A DNA stretch of 30,573 nt, taken from positions 1 to 30,573 of IMG/VR virus record IMGVR_UViG_3300042473_000196. One strand, written 5' to 3'. How positions within the stretch are numbered: position 1 is the first letter of the stretch; every line of letters starts with the position of its first letter. The stretch comes from a virus. Position numbers and translations under genes: made by a program. The notes under the pieces were generated by a model. The model saw only the letters and a list, made by a program, of their open reading frames with translations, was not told the DNA's origin and ran no database searches. Of the stretch, positions 28,131 to 30,573 are shown in pieces.

Positions 28131-28333
28131 AATATAGGTGGATAAGAAAAATAGTTCAAACTTATAAGGGTAGTACCTACGTTAATTACATTGTAAGTAT
28201 TAATGATAAATACCTTTACTCCTCGTCCGTGTTAGAGTATTGCGAAGAATACGTTTTGAAGTACGCACAAAAACACGGAATCAAAGAAGAAGATATTTTA
28301 AGAAACGGAAAACATAAAAGAATTAAATTATGA
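28127..28333 (+). CDS. Hypothetical 68-residue protein
   Basis: The gene overlaps its neighbours by four bases on both sides. The product is basic and looks like a beta hairpin (MKYRWIRKIVQTYKGSTYVN, YIVSINDKYLYSS) followed by a helix (VLEYCEEYVLKYAQKHG) and a basic tail. No family or metal site is seen. Its compact beta-alpha layout would suit a small protein inhibitor, but there is no supporting evidence. Confidence 0.7.
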   Translation: MKYRWIRKIVQTYKGSTYVNYIVSINDKYLYSSSVLEYCEEYVLKYAQKHGIKEEDILRNGKHKRIKL

Positions 28334-28587
28334 AAACAGCAGTAGAAATAATTAGAGAGCATTTTTATACGTATGCAGAGCCTTACAATGGTTTTTCAGA
28401 GGAACCTAAATGGACAATTTCAGAGGAAGATTTTGAAAAACTTATTCAACAAGCCAAAGAAATGGAGAAAAATCAAATAATTAATGCGTATTTAAAAAGT
28501 AAAAGAAAACGTACTGATTTATTAGGAGCATTAAAAATAATGGATGAGGCAGAACAATACTACAATGAAACCTTTAAATCAGAATAG
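28330..28587 (+). CDS. Hypothetical 85-residue helical protein
   Basis: The product has KTAVEIIREHFYTYAEPYNG, then WTISEEDFEKLIQQAKEMEK, and a helical C-terminal half (LLGALKIMDEAEQYYNETFK). The pattern ISEEDFEKLIQQAKEMEK is common in small phage proteins of Bacteroidota, where it is usually unassigned. It overlaps the previous gene by four bases. No function is proposed. Confidence 0.72.
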   Translation: MKTAVEIIREHFYTYAEPYNGFSEEPKWTISEEDFEKLIQQAKEMEKNQIINAYLKSKRKRTDLLGALKIMDEAEQYYNETFKSE

Positions 28588-28588
28588 A

Positions 28589-28816
28589 ATGAAAGCTAAA
28601 AGAGTAACAGTAAGCTTTGAATACACGAACTTTGATTGTTTAGAAACAATGATTAATAGGTTGAAGTCTGAGTTAATGGAAGGTAAAGAATATTTTGAAG
28701 AAATGATTAAAGACCAAAACGAAAATAAACGCTATCTTCAATTTATGCAAGAGTATAAAAAAACACGAAACTTTGTAGTAAATAAAGACGTAATAACAAT
28801 AAAATCTAACATATGA
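28589..28816 (+). CDS. Hypothetical 75-residue protein
   Basis: The frame opens at 28544, within the previous gene. I place the start at the ATG at 28589, one base after that gene's stop, because the upstream codons are out of frame with a well-supported gene. The product (MKAKRVTVSFEYTNFDCLET, then MINRLKSELMEGKEYFEEMI) has a strand followed by a long charged helix and a final strand (NFVVNKDVITIKSN). No family is recognised. Confidence 0.66.
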   Translation: MKAKRVTVSFEYTNFDCLETMINRLKSELMEGKEYFEEMIKDQNENKRYLQFMQEYKKTRNFVVNKDVITIKSNI

Positions 28817-28995
28817 TACCAAAAGACGAAGCCTTTAGTTTAGTTCAACACTTCTTTATTGAATTGAATTTAAGAGATTATAAGAAAGCAAAAGAATGCG
28901 CAATATATTTATCTCATTCCATGATTAGAGAAACGTTGGACGTAGAACGTATAAAGTATTGGAAAACTGTAGTTAACGAAATCGAAAAGCTATGA
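28813..28995 (+). CDS. Hypothetical 60-residue protein with EIEKL end
   Basis: The gene overlaps neighbours by four bases. The product (MIPKDEAFSLVQHFFIELNL) is helical, with RDYKKAKECAIYLSHSMIRE in the middle, and ends VVNEIEKL. The last codons, GAAATCGAAAAGCTATGA, are nearly identical to the ends of the next two genes, so a junction segment seems to have been copied along this operon. Confidence 0.68.
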   Translation: MIPKDEAFSLVQHFFIELNLRDYKKAKECAIYLSHSMIRETLDVERIKYWKTVVNEIEKL

Positions 28996-29183
28996 CACCA
29001 AAAGAAGCAAAAAAATATTTAAAGCAATATTTAGATACTCATAATAATGAATTTCCGATTGTTGATGAAATAGCACTTAGATTGCATACTCCATTAGTTA
29101 TTTCAGATATAACATTTATAGGTTTATTGTGTATTGCTTATGATTTAAGACCAATAGAAAAACACGAAATTGAAAAGCTATGA
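28992..29183 (+). CDS. Hypothetical 63-residue protein with KHEIEKL end
   Basis: The product (MTPKEAKKYLKQYLDTHNNE) has an acidic and helical first half and a hydrophobic middle (PLVISDITFIGLLCIAYDL) too polar at its edges for a confident membrane helix. It ends EKHEIEKL, like the following gene. It overlaps both neighbours by four bases. No family is recognised. Confidence 0.67.
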   Translation: MTPKEAKKYLKQYLDTHNNEFPIVDEIALRLHTPLVISDITFIGLLCIAYDLRPIEKHEIEKL

Positions 29184-29392
29184 AAAATTATAGATTAGTT
29201 GTTCAAACAACAAGACCAATAGACCACCATAAAAGCGTAGTTTGTTATGACGATGCAATTATGATTAAACGTGAAGATGGAATTATATTTAAAAAAAATT
29301 CTTGTAATGGTGAATTATTAGCCTATTACCCTTTAACTTGGGCTATTGAAATAACTGAAGTTGTATTTAAACACGAAATTGAAAAGCTATGA
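29180..29392 (+). CDS. Hypothetical 70-residue protein with KHEIEKL end
   Basis: The product is beta-rich (KNYRLVVQTTRPIDHHKSVV, YDDAIMIKREDGIIFKKNS, LAYYPLTWAIEITEVVF) and ends KHEIEKL. The final 23 bases are identical in this gene and the one before, and nearly so in the one two positions upstream. It overlaps both neighbours by four bases. The function is unknown. Confidence 0.67.
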   Translation: MKNYRLVVQTTRPIDHHKSVVCYDDAIMIKREDGIIFKKNSCNGELLAYYPLTWAIEITEVVFKHEIEKL

Positions 29393-29478
29393 GAAATTAC
29401 TTAGGATGCTTATTTTATTTTTTTGTAGGTGGTTTATTTTGGTACATTGTTATTCACTTTATAATTAAGTTTTGGTAA
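29389..29478 (+). CDS. 29-residue membrane micropeptide
   Basis: An ATG overlapping the upstream stop (ATGA) opens a 29-codon frame whose stop overlaps the next ATG (TAATG). The sequence (MRNYLGCLFYFFVGGLFWYI, then VIHFIIKFW) is a single hydrophobic helix with a positively charged start. Its fit in the overlap chain supports translation. The role is unknown. Confidence 0.55.
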   Translation: MRNYLGCLFYFFVGGLFWYIVIHFIIKFW

Positions 29479-29594
29479 TGACAAGAATGTTACTTTACAA
29501 TGCAAAGCAGAAGATTGACTATCGTAAAATAAAGCGGTGGAGAATCCGTGTTAATGTATCGAATAATTTTTACAAGAATTTCGAAGAAGATTAA
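29478..29594 (+). CDS. Hypothetical 38-residue basic peptide
   Basis: The ATG overlaps the previous stop (TAATG). The product (MTRMLLYNAKQKIDYRKIKR, then WRIRVNVSNNFYKNFEED) is very basic in the first 26 residues and acidic at the end, which could suit RNA or DNA binding. It is the last gene of the small-gene operon before the structured RNA at 29624. No family is recognised. Confidence 0.52.
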   Translation: MTRMLLYNAKQKIDYRKIKRWRIRVNVSNNFYKNFEED

Positions 29595-29605
29595 AAAATA
29601 GTTTG

Positions 29606-29613
29606 TATATTTG
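29606..29613 (+). promoter_or_regulatory. -7 promoter box TATATTTG ahead of structured RNA
   Basis: TATATTTG is a perfect match to the Bacteroidota -7 box. No TTG is present at the usual -33 position and the TATATTAAAAAG box is absent. It lies 12 bases before the structured RNA and should drive it and the replication initiator. Confidence 0.6.
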
Positions 29614-29623
29614 TAAACGGTTC

Positions 29624-29707
29624 GCTCTCACACCATAGAACTTAAAGAAGTTATTAACCTCGTTAATGAAGCAGAAGTGAGAGCCTGCGGATTTAATGGG
29701 GTTTTTT
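29624..29707 (+). ncRNA. Three-way-junction RNA / leader of the replication operon
   Basis: GCTCTCAC (29624-29631) pairs perfectly with GTGAGAGC (29677-29684). Inside are two perfect hairpins, AACTT-AAAG-AAGTT (29639-29652) and ATTAAC-CTC-GTTAAT (29653-29667). A G-rich segment and seven T (29702-29708) follow, with only a weak terminator stem. It begins at a -7 box and lies 22 bases before the next gene, so it could be an independent small RNA or an attenuating leader. No known family is recognised. Confidence 0.55.
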
Positions 29708-29729
29708 TATTTATTAAAATTTTTATTTT

Positions 29730-29966
29730 ATGAAAAGAGTAGTTATTTACAATTTAAAAGAATGTTTTGAAGATGGTGTAACATTTAGTGATTTAGCAGT
29801 ATTTGAAAAAAGAGTTCAAAAGCCAGATGATTTTATGGGACGTATTGAATTAGCAGAAAGTTACGCAAAGTTTGTTCAAGCAAAAATTAATAATCAAGGT
29901 GAATACACTTTGTATTATAATTATGTAACTCATTTTGAAAATTCAAAAATTAAAACTCCTTTCTAA
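29730..29966 (+). CDS. Hypothetical 78-residue protein upstream of the initiator
   Basis: The product (MKRVVIYNLKECFEDGVTFS, then LAVFEKRVQKPDDFMGRIEL) has an N-terminal strand, two helices (MGRIELAESYAKFVQAKI) and a C-terminal strand pair (GEYTLYYNYVTHFE). It follows the structured RNA leader and its stop shares one base with the initiator start, so the two are likely coupled. No family is recognised. A role in replication control is only suggested by position. Confidence 0.7.
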   Translation: MKRVVIYNLKECFEDGVTFSDLAVFEKRVQKPDDFMGRIELAESYAKFVQAKINNQGEYTLYYNYVTHFENSKIKTPF

Positions 29967-30565
29967 TGAGTGGCTGGATTAGAATACATCGCAAATTTTT
30001 AGACTGGGAGTGGTTTAATAAAAGCGAAGCCGTCCATTTGTTTATGTATTTAGTTTTAAAGGCTAATCACAAAGACGGTCAATGGCAAGGAATTGATGTT
30101 AAGAGAGGTCAGTTTATTACGTCTTTTGGTAAGGTTTCAACCGATACGGGAATAAGTTTACAAACAATTAGAACACTTTTAAAAAAGTTTGAAAAAACGA
30201 ATGAAATTAACATACAAACAACAAACAAATTCACTATCGTAACTATCTGTAAATATGAATGTTACCAGCAAGAAAACGAACCAACTAACACGCAAATAAC
30301 AAACAAACAACAAACAACTAACAATCAACTAACAACAAACAAGAATGATAAGAATGAAAAGAAGTTTATTATACCAACTTTTAACGATGTTTTGGAATAT
30401 TGTATGCAAAATAATTTAGACGTTGATGGGGTAAAATTCATTAACTTTTACGAGTCAAAAGGTTGGATGGTTGGTAAAAACAAAATGAAAGATTGGAAAG
30501 CTGCTATTCGAACTTGGGTAAAACCTAAACAAGAAATACAACAACAACGAATTATAATCGACTAA
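29966..30565 (+). CDS. DnaD/O-like phage replication initiator (replisome organiser)
   Basis: The 199-residue protein starts SGWIRIHRKFLDWEWFNKSE, followed by AVHLFMYLVLKANHKDGQWQ, GIDVKRGQFITSFGKVSTDT and GISLQTIRTLLKKFEKTNE. This winged-helix layout is typical of the N-terminal domain of phage replisome organisers. A long Asn/Gln/Thr linker (about 105-130) leads to a C-terminal FYESKGWMVGKNKMKDWKAA and IRTW, the motif of DnaD/DnaT-type domains that recruit helicase. The helicase gene follows two bases after its stop when the contig is closed. The last 119 bases of the gene also appear at the left end of the window. Confidence 0.86.
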   Translation: MSGWIRIHRKFLDWEWFNKSEAVHLFMYLVLKANHKDGQWQGIDVKRGQFITSFGKVSTDTGISLQTIRTLLKKFEKTNEINIQTTNKFTIVTICKYECYQQENEPTNTQITNKQQTTNNQLTTNKNDKNEKKFIIPTFNDVLEYCMQNNLDVDGVKFINFYESKGWMVGKNKMKDWKAAIRTWVKPKQEIQQQRIIID

Positions 30566-30573
30566 TTATGTAT
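30447..30573. repeat. Terminal direct repeat, right copy (contig closure overlap)
   Basis: This is identical to bases 1-127. Position 30447 corresponds to base 1, so the unique circular length is 30,446 bp. The interpretation is the same as for the left copy. Confidence 0.93.

Noticed and set aside
1-30573. Long terminal repeat of a transposon or prophage attachment sites
   Set aside because: The only long terminal repeat is the 127-bp assembly-type overlap. No integrase, transposase or inverted repeats were found.
1-30573. CRISPR array, toxin-antitoxin pair or diversity-generating retroelement
   Set aside because: No regularly spaced repeats, no reverse transcriptase, and no recognisable toxin fold were seen. 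The short repeats found are coding or promoter repeats.

Overview
The window looks like one complete, circularly closed genome of a virulent, siphovirus-like phage of a Bacteroidota (probably flavobacterial) host. The first 127 bases are identical to the last 127, so the unique sequence is 30,446 bp. A 127-bp overlap is what a de Bruijn assembler leaves on a circular contig. The host assignment rests on low GC, TAnnTTTG-type -7 promoter boxes with TTG about 19 nt upstream, starts that lack strong Shine-Dalgarno sequences and sit in AAAATTATGA-like contexts, and phage protein types familiar from Bacteroidota. All genes are on the + strand. No integrase or CI-like repressor is visible.

Layout. 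(1) The replication and recombination module crosses the contig ends: a DnaD/O-like initiator (29966-30565) is followed by a RecA/DnaB-type helicase (122-1156), NinG, an HNH-AP2 endonuclease, ERF annealing protein, a YqaJ-like exonuclease, an SSB-like protein and a small HTH protein. (2) A non-coding island (5523-5865) holds a degenerate class II tRNA, a structured RNA candidate, an intrinsic terminator and a promoter. (3) A zinc-finger protein, a membrane micropeptide and a sigma-70-like factor lead into terS and terL. (4) Tail assembly comes next: a frameshifting tail chaperone, tail completion proteins, two large tail/baseplate proteins and a tape measure. (5) The head module follows: XkdF-like protease, two coiled-coil paralogues, scaffold, decoration protein, capsid, tail tube, portal and connector. 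(6) Receptor-binding proteins and lysis genes close the late region. (7) After a short RNA unit there is an early operon of about 12 tiny genes chained by ATGA overlaps, then a second structured RNA and the initiator.

The main discovery candidate is in terL. The Walker A P-loop GGTSAGKT is interrupted by 42 nt that keep frame but carry an in-frame TAA. The TAA lies in the loop of a perfect 8-bp hairpin, and matching GGA codons stand exactly 42 nt apart on either side. This resembles the translational bypass element of T4 gene 60 and has not been tested here. Other points of interest are a -1 frameshift with about 250 nt of possible dual coding in the tail chaperone, a four-copy phage-specific promoter element, two promoter/structured-RNA/terminator units, and an odd tRNA with a distorted anticodon arm.
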